Source: Alphaproteobacteria bacterium
GTDB taxonomy: Bacteria > Pseudomonadota > Alphaproteobacteria > UBA6615
Reading direction: 5' to 3'
Assembly: GCA_029243445.1 (NCBI GenBank)
Contig: JAQWSA010000111.1
Span: 1-5,102 of the forward strand
DNA: 5,102 nucleotides
Part shown: piece after piece, positions 1 to 5,102 of the stretch
How the letters are laid out: the number at the start of each line of letters is the position of its first letter
Position numbering within the stretch: the first letter of the stretch is position 1
Program-made: the position numbers and the translations under genes
Notes under the pieces: model-generated
What the model was told of the DNA's origin: nothing
Databases searched by the model: none
Seen by the model: only the letters and a program-made list of their open reading frames with translations

Positions 1-1388
1 CATTCTACGACTTTACCGCTAAGACTGTGAGACATATTTGAATCAATTATAACCTGCCTTATAGTACCAATAAGATCTTGAGATGCGTCATTGACAGAAA
101 CTGATTGATTATAAGGACTGCGACCGATTAATTGTCCCTCATGACGACCTTGACGTTCAAATAATATGGGAAGTTTTTTTCCTATTTTCGAAGAGTTATA
201 ATCGTTCTGCTGTTCTAGTAAAATTTTTTGTAAGATACTCAAACGTTCGTTTTTTGTGCTCTCGGGGACCTGGTCATTTAACATTCCAGCTGGTGTTCCA
301 GGCCGTATACTGTATTTGAATGAGTATGCCTGCGAAAATTTAATTTCCTTAATAAGGTCTATAGTGGCCTCAAAATCTGCTTGGGTTTCGCCAGGAAAAC
401 CTACAATAAAGTCTGAGCTTAAAGCAATATCGGGCCTCGCCTCTCGAAGAGCATATATTGTATTTCTATACTCCTCTACTGTATGCCGCCTATTCATTGC
501 AGCAAGTATTCGATCACTTCCAGATTGCACTGGCAAATGAAGATATGGCATCAATGCGTCCACCTTACTATGCGCATCAATTAAACTTTCATCCATATCT
601 CGGGGATGGCTTGTAGTATAACGTATCCTATCCAGGTTTGTAATTTCCGATAAGCGTTCAATAAGATAACCAAGCCCAACTTCTACTCCATTTTCATCTT
701 TACCATGATAAGCATTAACGTTTTGTCCCAGCAGGGTTATTTCCTTAGTACCCTGTTTAACTAGACGATGAGCTTCTTCAAAAATCTGATCAATAGGCCT
801 GGAAAACTCAACACCCCGTGTGTATGGCACTACACAGAAAGTACAAAACTTATCACAGCCCTCCTGCACTGATAAAAAGGCCGATATGCCTTGTGGAGCA
901 CTCTCACCAGGCAAGTGATCAAATTTACTTGAAACTGGAAATTCGGTATCAAGAACACCATTACCATTGCCATCTCTCTGATCACTTGCCCTAGTGGCAA
1001 GTGCTACCATTTCCGGAAGTCGATGATAGGTCTGTGGGCCAAGAACAATGTCAACATAAGGCGCCCGGCGCAAAATTTCTTCACCTTCAGCTTGAGCAAC
1101 ACAACCTGCGACAGCAATCACCATTTTATTTTCAGATTCTGAACGGGCGTTCTTAATTTTTCTAAGGCGGCCTAACTCTGAGTAAACTTTCTCACTCGCT
1201 CTTTCACGTATATGGCAGGTATTTAATATGACCATGTCAGCACCATCAGGCCCAGCACTAGACACATAGCCCAAAGGAGCCAAAACATCCGCCATCCTTG
1301 CAGAGTCATAGACGTTCATTTGGCATCCGTAGGTCTTAATAAAAAGCTTTCTAGTCAATAGAGTTACACCATTTGCCAAAACTGGCAT
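1..1388 (-). CDS. miaB: MiaB, tRNA-2-methylthio-N6-dimethylallyladenosine synthase (3' end cut by window)
   Basis: Radical-SAM methylthiotransferase that turns i6A37 into ms2i6A37 in tRNAs reading UNN codons, using two [4Fe-4S] clusters in the cytoplasm. My translation of the minus strand from the ATG at 1388 stays open for 462 codons and runs off at base 1. The MTTase N-terminal domain carries TYGCQMN (C22), NTCHIRE (C58) and AGCVAQAEG (C96). The radical-SAM motif CDKFCTFC follows (C178, C182, C185) with VVPYTRG. Then come LGQNVNAY (about 220-227), TTSHPRD (258-264), HLPVQSGSD (284-292) and [11 protein letters not shown] (325-335). A TRAM-like C-terminal domain starts near residue 400. Family members are about 440-475 residues, so only the last few codons should be missing. 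A stop codon sits two codons upstream of the ATG, so this is the farthest possible start; its Shine-Dalgarno is poor. It lies 77 bp after olsA, and no terminator is visible between them. MiaB rather than MtaB or RimO is supported by the CDKFCTFC context and overall motif wording. Confidence 0.97.
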   Translation of the reverse strand, partial: MPVLANGVTLLTRKLFIKTYGCQMNVYDSARMADVLAPLGYVSSAGPDGADMVILNTCHIRERASEKVYSELGRLRKIKNARSESENKMVIAVAGCVAQAEGEEILRRAPYVDIVLGPQTYHRLPEMVALATRASDQRDGNGNGVLDTEFPVSSKFDHLPGESAPQGISAFLSVQEGCDKFCTFCVVPYTRGVEFSRPIDQIFEEAHRLVKQGTKEITLLGQNVNAYHGKDENGVEVGLGYLIERLSEITNLDRIRYTTSHPRDMDESLIDAHSKVDALMPYLHLPVQSGSDRILAAMNRRHTVEEYRNTIYALREARPDIALSSDFIVGFPGETQADFEATIDLIKEIKFSQAYSFKYSIRPGTPAGMLNDQVPESTKNERLSILQKILLEQQNDYNSSKIGKKLPILFERQGRHEGQLIGRSPYNQSVSVNDASQDLIGTIRQVIIDSNMSHSLSGKVVE

Positions 1389-1465
1389 GAATTATAAATT
1401 GGGCATTCTTCAAGCTTGGCGCTAAACACTTATTATTCATATCAAAATCACACCTAAGCTGTCAT

Positions 1466-2410
1466 TCAACGTGAGTCAAGACGGCGGCGGCTCTCAATAC
1501 CCACCTTAATACCTGGAGCCCGACGCCTACTTCGTATATCGCGCAACCTGGGGCGCGGCCGCCAGCTTATCCAATCCCATCTTCCAGCCTTCCCCACTAA
1601 TGGTTGAAGCCTTCCTGCAAGAGCCTCAGCATGTCCATGACTAATTTTATTAAAACAGTGGGTTGCAAGGTCTTTACGAGAAGAAAATTCTCTTATTGTA
1701 ACTACCTCATGAAAGCTAACAGTAACTGTCAAACGGCCTAGGCCAATCAGTCTGCTAGCGTGAGAAAACATATCTACATCACCATACCAAGCGAACAAAG
1801 GCCTTAAATGACGGCCAATGGGTATGCCATCGAGGCGAGAGTATGTCAGAGAGACCGGCTGTAAAACAAGTGGCTGTCCTTTCGGCGTTATATTAGCCAC
1901 TGCGAATAGTGCACTTTTAAATGGAAGTACCCTGTTACCGTCACCGCTAGTACCCTCAGGAAATAATATAATGTTATCACCTTTTTCAAGACGATTTAAA
2001 ATTGATTTTGCCTGCAAGAGTGAGGTCCGAACCTTACGGTCAACAAAAACAGAGTTTTGTAATTTTGCTAGAAGACCAAATATTGGCCATTTTGCTACCT
2101 CTGCTTTAGCAACAAATGAACCTTGTATCAAAGCGCCATAGATCGCTATATCTAAATAAGATGCATGATTCGCTATAAAAAGTGTGGGCCGGGTCCGAGA
2201 GCGGTGACCAAAAACCTCAATCCTAATACCCAGGATACGGCAACACATTCGGTGATACCAAATGGGCAAACTTTTAGAAACCGGAAGGCGCATCAACATA
2301 GCTAAAACTTGAATAGGGATAAGAATCAAAGTTAGTAGTGCATAGAATAAGACCCTAATAAATGAGGTTACTAAAGATGCTCTAGTAGTAGTTATTATCG
2401 ATGCAGCCAT
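1466..2410 (-). CDS. olsA: OlsA-like 1-acyl-sn-glycerol-3-phosphate / lyso-ornithine-lipid O-acyltransferase (PlsC family)
   Basis: Membrane-associated acyltransferase of the LPLAT/PlsC family, 314 residues. The likely reaction is transfer of a second fatty acyl group from acyl-ACP to the hydroxyl of lyso-ornithine lipid; acylation of lysophosphatidate is the alternative or an additional activity. A hydrophobic segment near residues 13-40 should anchor it to the inner membrane. The catalytic HX4D motif is NHASYLD (H82, D87), the second block is FVDRK (122-126), and the substrate block is FPEGTSGDG (150-158) followed by VLPFKSALF. The last wording resembles OlsA proteins of rhizobia, as I recall them. 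It starts 15 bp after the olsB stop, and an AGGG Shine-Dalgarno overlaps that stop, so the two are probably translated from one message. The tail after about residue 280 is strongly basic (12 Arg in residues 284-314) and encoded by GC-rich DNA unlike its surroundings. The family is certain; OlsA rather than general PlsC is inferred from the neighbouring OlsB. Confidence 0.85.
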   Translation of the reverse strand: MAASIITTTRASLVTSFIRVLFYALLTLILIPIQVLAMLMRLPVSKSLPIWYHRMCCRILGIRIEVFGHRSRTRPTLFIANHASYLDIAIYGALIQGSFVAKAEVAKWPIFGLLAKLQNSVFVDRKVRTSLLQAKSILNRLEKGDNIILFPEGTSGDGNRVLPFKSALFAVANITPKGQPLVLQPVSLTYSRLDGIPIGRHLRPLFAWYGDVDMFSHASRLIGLGRLTVTVSFHEVVTIREFSSRKDLATHCFNKISHGHAEALAGRLQPLVGKAGRWDWISWRPRPRLRDIRSRRRAPGIKVGIESRRRLDSR

Positions 2411-2425
2411 GATTTTTTTATATCC

Positions 2426-3256
2426 CTAATCATGCTCAATCTCGTCAACAGTTCCAGCCTCGGAAGCAGTTCGTATATAATGCCGATAGTATTTATCCGT
2501 CACTAAATCTGTTTTAACTATTATACAAACGTCTGTTGTATTAAACTGTTCATCAACAACCGCACCATCACCAACAAAACCACCTAACCTTAGATAACCC
2601 TTAATCAATGGAGGAAGGCTAGCGAGAGCCCTCCTTTTGTCAAGTTTTTCAGGTGAACAAAAATTCATGTCAACATATAGATTAGGCAATGCCTTTGTAC
2701 GCAAACCAGGCGGCGCTAAATGAAAGTGATGAAGGTAGCTTAAAGGTATAGCTAAAGATTTTGGGTCCGTTCCCTGCAAACTCTCACACCCAAACATTAC
2801 AGAAATATTATGGTGGAACACATAAGTTGCTATGCCTCGCCATAGTAGCTGCATTGTTGGTCGATTCCTACTTCTAGCATCCACACACGAACGACCCAAT
2901 TCTAGCATTTCCCCCGGTAATCCATAAAGATTTCTTATATCATATTCACTTGCAGTGTAGAAACGTCCATAGGAGTCTGCAACAGTTCCCCTAAGCAATC
3001 GATAGGTAGCAATTACACTCTCGGCTCCGGCCCCCATAGAATGATCGGTTACTAATAAATGGTCACATACCTCATCAAAAGGATCTACATCTCTCCTAAG
3101 TCTTGCTGCCTCTTGAGATGCTTTTGCCTGCATTTCTTCATAGAAAACCCTGTAACGAAGTGCTTGTGCAGCATCAATATCTGATTCTGTCCTAGCTAAA
3201 CGCATACTCACCGTGCCAGTTTGCAGGGCATCTAAAGCAGCATCAATATCGGACAT
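2426..3256 (-). CDS. olsB: OlsB-like L-ornithine N-alpha-acyltransferase (GNAT fold)
   Basis: Predicted to catalyse the first step of ornithine-lipid synthesis, N-acylation of ornithine with a 3-hydroxyacyl group from acyl-ACP, giving lyso-ornithine lipid. The 276-residue length fits the OlsB family (rhizobial members are slightly under 300). Recognisable blocks are LRYRVFYEEM (33-42), DPFDEVCDHLLVTD (58-71), VIATYRLLR (81-89), EMLELGRSCVD (116-126), ISVMFGCESLQGTDP (151-165) and PPLIKGYLRLGGFVGDGAVV (215-234). The last block, followed by D-x-Q-F-x-TTDV, is typical of these proteins, which were often annotated as hemolysin-like GNATs. There is no signal peptide or membrane segment. The ATG at 3256 has only a weak AGAG-type ribosome-binding sequence upstream. 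It lies 82 bp after fur and 15 bp before olsA. The pairing with olsA matches the known olsBA gene order and supports the assignment. Substrate specificity is inferred from family resemblance. Confidence 0.87.
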   Translation of the reverse strand: MSDIDAALDALQTGTVSMRLARTESDIDAAQALRYRVFYEEMQAKASQEAARLRRDVDPFDEVCDHLLVTDHSMGAGAESVIATYRLLRGTVADSYGRFYTASEYDIRNLYGLPGEMLELGRSCVDARSRNRPTMQLLWRGIATYVFHHNISVMFGCESLQGTDPKSLAIPLSYLHHFHLAPPGLRTKALPNLYVDMNFCSPEKLDKRRALASLPPLIKGYLRLGGFVGDGAVVDEQFNTTDVCIIVKTDLVTDKYYRHYIRTASEAGTVDEIEHD

Positions 3257-3265
3257 AATTGTTCT

Positions 3266-3289
3266 CTATTATCCTATTAGGGCTTATAG
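3266..3289. promoter_or_regulatory. Imperfect dyad in the fur-olsB spacer, possible operator
   Basis: The 82-bp spacer between fur and olsB contains an imperfect 24-bp dyad with outer arms CTAT/ATAG around a core CCTAATAGG, which is itself symmetric (3273-3281). It sits 10 bp before the olsB start on the minus strand. A GATAAT hexamer within it could be a -10 element, but I find no convincing -35 at the right distance. The symmetry is seen directly; a regulatory role is only inferred. Confidence 0.25.
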
Positions 3290-3338
3290 ACAAAAAATAC
3301 AAATATTGCCGGCGCGAATAATATCTTATTGTTAGAAA

Positions 3339-3782
3339 TCAAGGAATTCCACCATCATCGTCAGATGACCCATCTATGACTCTAGGAGTGGCATATAGCT
3401 CTAATCTATGGTCAACAAGGTCATAGCCAAGCTCTTCAGCTATCTTTATCTTCATGTGCTCAATTTCATCATTATAAAATTCAATAACTTCGCCATTTTT
3501 AATATTTATTAAATGGTCATGATGATTGTTTGAAGCCTCCTCATAACGTGCCCGACCATCTCCAAAATCATGTTTTTCTAATATATTTGCTTCTTCGAAT
3601 AAGCGCACTGTTCTATAAACAGTGGCAATTGAAATATTCGGATCTAGCGCTGTAGCTCTCTGATAGAGAAGATCAACATCAGGATGATCCATACTATCCG
3701 AAAGAACTTGAGCTATAGTTCGGCGTTGGTCGGTCATTCTAAGACCTTTATCTGCGCATATCTGCTCGATTCGCGACTGCAT
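3339..3782 (-). CDS. fur: Fur-family metal-responsive transcriptional regulator (alphaproteobacterial Fur/Mur type)
   Basis: Dimeric DNA-binding repressor of the Fur family, sensing Fe(II) or, as for many alphaproteobacterial members called Mur, Mn(II). At 147 residues it aligns without gaps to E. coli Fur over most of its length. The winged-helix N-terminus includes GLRMTDQRR (13-21) and the recognition-helix signature SIATVYRTVR (51-60). The regulatory-site ligands H33, E81, H88 and H90 are present, as are H87, D89, E108 and H125 of the second site, at the same numbers as in E. coli. The structural-zinc CxxC is missing: HHDHLI is followed by N93-IK-N96, and the only cysteine is C9. The start at 3782 is fixed by an in-frame TGA three codons upstream; a GAGGG Shine-Dalgarno sits only 3 nt from the ATG. 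The gene is separated from mucR by a terminator, so it should have its own promoter. Two 19-bp dyads upstream suggest autoregulation. Fe versus Mn sensing cannot be settled from sequence. Confidence 0.93.
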   Translation of the reverse strand: MQSRIEQICADKGLRMTDQRRTIAQVLSDSMDHPDVDLLYQRATALDPNISIATVYRTVRLFEEANILEKHDFGDGRARYEEASNNHHDHLINIKNGEVIEFYNDEIEHMKIKIAEELGYDLVDHRLELYATPRVIDGSSDDDGGIP

Positions 3783-3801
3783 GTTCCCTCACATATACAA
3801 T

Positions 3802-3820
3802 ACTTATCATATTGATAATT
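3802..3820. promoter_or_regulatory. Start-proximal 19-bp dyad (box 1), putative operator before fur
   Basis: ACTTATCATATTGATAATT is an inverted repeat with 8-bp arms around a 3-nt centre and one mismatch. It begins 19 bp upstream of the fur start codon. It matches the reverse complement of the second dyad at 18 of 19 positions. The arrangement TTATCA-N3-TGATAA uses the TGATAA element of Fur boxes, but in a different order from the classical 7-1-7 site. Binding by the adjacent Fur protein (autoregulation) is an inference. Confidence 0.6.
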
Positions 3821-3830
3821 CTGCACCAAA

Positions 3831-3849
3831 ACTTATCAATATGATAAGT
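3831..3849. promoter_or_regulatory. Distal 19-bp perfect-arm dyad (box 2), putative operator before fur
   Basis: ACTTATCAATATGATAAGT has perfect 8-bp inverted arms around a 3-nt centre. Its centre is 29 bp from that of box 1, a little under three helical turns. A further half-site TATCAATA recurs at 3853-3860, 19 bp beyond the same element of this box, hinting at a decayed third site. In RNA form boxes 1 and 2 could pair with each other across a 10-nt loop, so a leader hairpin is an alternative reading. Confidence 0.65.
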
Positions 3850-3897
3850 TTCTATCAATAATATACTGCAACTTATAAAAATTATCGACCAATGGTT

Positions 3898-3923
3898 AAA
3901 AAAACTTACCTACCGGGTCAAGT
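3898..3923 (-). terminator. Rho-independent terminator of the mucR-like gene
   Basis: Reading the minus strand, ACTTGACC pairs with GGTAAGT around a CGGTA loop, giving a 7-bp stem with a single bulged G, followed directly by a run of seven T (the first also closes the stem). It starts 5 nt after the mucR-like stop codon, so it is well placed to end that message. It also separates that gene from fur transcriptionally. Confidence 0.7.
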
Positions 3924-3927
3924 GCTA

Positions 3928-4338
3928 CTACTTGAGTATACTGCCACGTTTACCGAGGCCAATTTCTTTTGCCAGATTACTGCGACGTTTTGCATAATTT
4001 GGTGCGACCATCGGATAGTCTGCCGCTAACCCCCAACGTTCACGATATTGACCTGGCGTAAGATCATAGGCCGTTTTTATATGGCGTTTAAGCATTTTCA
4101 GCTTTTTACCATCTTCCAAACACACTAAATAATCAGGGGTAATAGACTTTTTTATGGAAACAGCCGGGGTAGGGCGTTCTCTGGTGCCCATTGACTTACC
4201 CGTATCCGACAAACTGGAATGCACTTGCGAAATCAACTGCGGTAATTCAGACGCAGGCAATGTGTTATTAGAGACATGTGCAGCAATTATTTCTACTGTA
4301 AACTTCAGTAGATCATCAGAATCGCTTTCGCTATTCAT
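3928..4338 (-). CDS. MucR/Ros-family transcriptional regulator with degenerate zinc finger
   Basis: MucR/Ros proteins are small alphaproteobacterial regulators that bind AT-rich, T-A-step DNA in the minor groove and often act as global, H-NS-like repressors of exopolysaccharide, motility or virulence genes. This one has 136 residues. The N-terminal region (about 9-44) looks like the helical oligomerisation segment, followed by a polar linker (45-65). The conserved core is LVCLEDGKKLKMLKRHIKT (71-89), then LTPGQYRERWGL (93-104) and DYPMVAPNYAKRRSNLAKEI (107-126), all typical of the family. Of the four zinc ligands in Ros (C, C, H, H) only C73 and H86 remain. The second Cys is D76, and the last His is absent (A90, Y91). 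The start at 4338 has a good AGAGG Shine-Dalgarno (4350-4346) at 7 nt. Two TAG stops in tandem end the gene, followed by a terminator. Whether it is the orthologue of characterised MucR is not provable here, so no symbol is given. Confidence 0.93.
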   Translation of the reverse strand: MNSESDSDDLLKFTVEIIAAHVSNNTLPASELPQLISQVHSSLSDTGKSMGTRERPTPAVSIKKSITPDYLVCLEDGKKLKMLKRHIKTAYDLTPGQYRERWGLAADYPMVAPNYAKRRSNLAKEIGLGKRGSILK

Positions 4339-4362
4339 TATTTAGCCTCTTTAACTCAGCAC

Positions 4363-4380
4363 AAATAAATATATTTATTT
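4363..4380. promoter_or_regulatory. Perfect 18-bp AT palindrome upstream of the mucR-like gene
   Basis: AAATAAATATATTTATTT is a perfect 18-bp palindrome 24 bp before the mucR-like start codon. ACA and TGT flank it with one extra T on one side, so the symmetry extends further if that base is looped out. MucR/Ros proteins favour AT-rich targets with T-A steps and are commonly autoregulated, so this is a reasonable candidate autoregulatory site. The local base composition alone makes such palindromes less surprising. Confidence 0.4.
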
Positions 4381-4394
4381 TGTACCTTACTCAA
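4366..4394 (-). promoter_or_regulatory. Possible sigma-70-type promoter for the mucR-like gene
   Basis: On the minus strand TTGAGT (4394-4389) is followed after 17 bp by TATTTA (4371-4366). The -35 is fair and the -10 matches the consensus only at its first three bases. The -10 would lie inside the 18-bp palindrome, so a repressor bound there would block it. In DNA this AT-rich other hexamers could serve, so this is tentative. Confidence 0.25.
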
Positions 4395-4407
4395 AATAAG
4401 TGGCGTT

Positions 4408-4449
4408 ATATTTAAATATTTAATTTTTATAAAATATACATAAGTATAT
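4408..4449. repeat. AT-rich spacer with short palindromes between rimI and the mucR-like gene
   Basis: This stretch, nearly free of G and C, holds a perfect 12-bp palindrome ATATTTAAATAT (4408-4419). It also holds an inverted repeat ATATAC-ATAA-GTATAT (4434-4449). The second, read on the minus strand, is followed by TTTTAT and lies about 40 nt after the rimI stop. It could be a feeble terminator, though its stem has only one G-C pair. A cluster of binding sites for an AT-preferring regulator is another possibility. Confidence 0.3.
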
Positions 4450-4489
4450 CATGTAAATCTTTAATTTAACACTAAGCATTTTATAATTC

Positions 4490-4963
4490 TTAACCGGACA
4501 TTAGAATTAAGGCATCTGAATTTCCGCTATTTGTCTTATAATAACCCTTTCTTCTGCCAACTTCACTAAAACCTAGTGAGTGATAGAGTTTTTGCGCGGG
4601 CATATTATCAACTGACACTTCTAGAAAGATACGATTATGTGGTTTTAGTAAAAGTTTAAACTCTCTTAACAGCTCTGTGGCTACCCTTTCACGACGAGCT
4701 GAAGGCAAAACGCATAAAGTTATTAACTCACCCTCATTAACAGCGATGCGTGCTATTATAAACCCAAGTGCTTCCCCTGATAAATCTACTGCTGTTAAAC
4801 CGATAGTTCCCGGAGTTTTTAAAAGTGAGGAAAATACACTTGGAGACCATCTCTTCTTATGGGGTAGACCAAAACAAATTTTATGCATCTCCGAAAGCTG
4901 AGATAAAATAACCGGCGAGACAACTAATACCTCAATATTAAAATGTTTTTTATGTACCTCCAA
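4490..4963 (-). CDS. rimI: RimI-like ribosomal protein S18-alanine N-acetyltransferase (GNAT)
   Basis: GNAT-fold enzyme expected to acetylate the N-terminal alanine of ribosomal protein S18 using acetyl-CoA. The 157-residue length is ordinary for RimI. The acetyl-CoA strand and loop are ITLCVLPSARRERVATELL (81-99), and the C-terminal block is RIFLEVSVDNMPAQKLYHSL (111-130) followed by GFSEVGRRKGYY. E115 and Y127 are 12 apart, as are the catalytic E103 and Y115 of E. coli RimI. The pyrophosphate loop is odd: the usual glycine of R-x-x-G-x-A is Arg (R93). The start is a TTG at 4963. An in-frame TAG lies directly before it, an AGGAG sits upstream, and the next ATG (codon 26) would delete the first strand of the fold. 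It follows tsaB by 19 bp, the common tsaB-rimI pairing. Function is assigned from family and neighbour; some alphaproteobacterial members could acetylate other targets. Confidence 0.9.
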   Translation of the reverse strand: MEVHKKHFNIEVLVVSPVILSQLSEMHKICFGLPHKKRWSPSVFSSLLKTPGTIGLTAVDLSGEALGFIIARIAVNEGELITLCVLPSARRERVATELLREFKLLLKPHNRIFLEVSVDNMPAQKLYHSLGFSEVGRRKGYYKTNSGNSDALILMSG

Positions 4964-4970
4964 CTAAACT

Positions 4971-4975
4971 CTCCT
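4971..4975 (-). promoter_or_regulatory. Shine-Dalgarno fixing the TTG start of rimI
   Basis: Minus-strand AGGAG lies 7 nt before the TTG at 4963, in the 19-bp gap after the tsaB stop. With a TAG immediately before the TTG in frame, it supports TTG as the true initiation codon and indicates translation from a shared tsaB-rimI message. Confidence 0.75.
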
Positions 4976-4982
4976 ACTAATT

Positions 4983-5102
4983 TTACGAATTTACTTCCGG
5001 TAGGGAAACATCCGGTGGCCTTATATAAACTGGGAGAGGAGGCAATTGCTCTTGAATTGGCAACCCTAATAAAATGTTCTCTGCTGCTTCAGCAGCTACA
5101 AT
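4983..5102 (-). CDS. tsaB: TsaB C-terminal end (t6A tRNA modification), 5' part outside window
   Basis: Only the last 39 codons and a TAA stop are present; the gene continues past base 5102. The fragment begins IVAAEAAENILLGLP and contains PPLPVYIRPPDVSLPEV. The P-x-Y-x-RPPD-x-x-LP ending is characteristic of TsaB (YeaZ), the inactive Kae1-like partner that joins TsaD and TsaE to make threonylcarbamoyladenosine at position 37 of ANN-decoding tRNAs. rimI follows after 19 bp on the same strand, which is the usual neighbour and strengthens the call. Confidence 0.9.
   Translation of the reverse strand: MVAAEAAENILLGLPIQEQLPPLPVYIRPPDVSLPEVNS

Noticed and set aside
256..540. Plus-strand open frame of 94 codons
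   Set aside because: Lies antisense within miaB, whose minus-strand frame is continuous and full of family motifs. The plus-strand product resembles nothing and has no supporting Shine-Dalgarno.
1351..1440. Minus-strand 29-codon open frame overlapping the miaB start, possible leader peptide
   Set aside because: No Shine-Dalgarno, no runs of regulatory codons and no attenuator hairpin after it; chance is sufficient.
1389..1465. Terminator or promoter in the olsA-miaB spacer
   Set aside because: The 77 bp contain only an 8-bp CAAGCTTG palindrome and no hairpin with a T run. No hexamer pair at reasonable spacing stands out.
1818..2141. Plus-strand open frame of 107 codons
   Set aside because: Antisense shadow of the PlsC-family core of olsA, including its FPEGT block.
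3304..3335. Hairpin terminator after fur
   Set aside because: GCCGGC is a palindrome without a loop, and the nearby AATAA/TTATT stem is 5 bp of A-T with no T tract, so it is too weak to call.
4154..4345. Plus-strand open frame of 63 codons
   Set aside because: Antisense to the mucR-like gene; no recognisable protein features.
4677..4901. Plus-strand open frame of 74 codons
   Set aside because: Antisense to rimI, across its acetyl-CoA loop region; no independent support.

Overview
The window looks like a piece of an alphaproteobacterial chromosome, moderately AT-rich by eye. The evidence is a MucR/Ros-type regulator, a Fur-family protein without the CxxC zinc motif, and an OlsB/OlsA ornithine-lipid pair. 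These sit in the tsaB-rimI-(mucR)-fur-acyltransferase-miaB neighbourhood familiar from that class. I cannot place the genus. All seven genes lie on the minus strand and read from high to low coordinates, and I see no real gene on the plus strand.

In the direction of transcription:
(1) 5102-4983 is the 3' end of tsaB (tRNA t6A synthesis). It is followed 19 bp later by rimI (4963-4490, ribosomal protein S18 N-acetyltransferase), which uses a TTG start behind a strong Shine-Dalgarno.
(2) A very AT-rich 151-bp spacer carries palindromes and a possible promoter. It leads into a MucR/Ros-like regulator (4338-3928) whose zinc-finger ligands are largely lost, and that gene is closed by a good intrinsic terminator (3923-3898).
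(3) The 145-bp spacer before fur carries two nearly identical 19-bp dyads, probable operators. fur (3782-3339) keeps the metal ligands of E. coli Fur at the same residue numbers but has no structural cysteine pair.
(4) After 82 bp come olsB (3256-2426) and olsA (2410-1466), separated by 15 bp. They form a complete two-step ornithine-lipid pathway.
(5) After 77 bp comes miaB (1388 to beyond base 1), nearly complete, for ms2i6A tRNA modification.

Most of the window is translation housekeeping (tsaB, rimI, miaB), with two transcription regulators and one membrane-lipid pathway set between. No mobile element, CRISPR array, RNA gene or obvious novel system is visible. The points most worth a second look are the paired operators before fur, the zinc-poor MucR finger, the palindromic mucR leader, and the arginine-rich, GC-rich tail of OlsA. 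No gene-free stretch exceeds about 150 bp.
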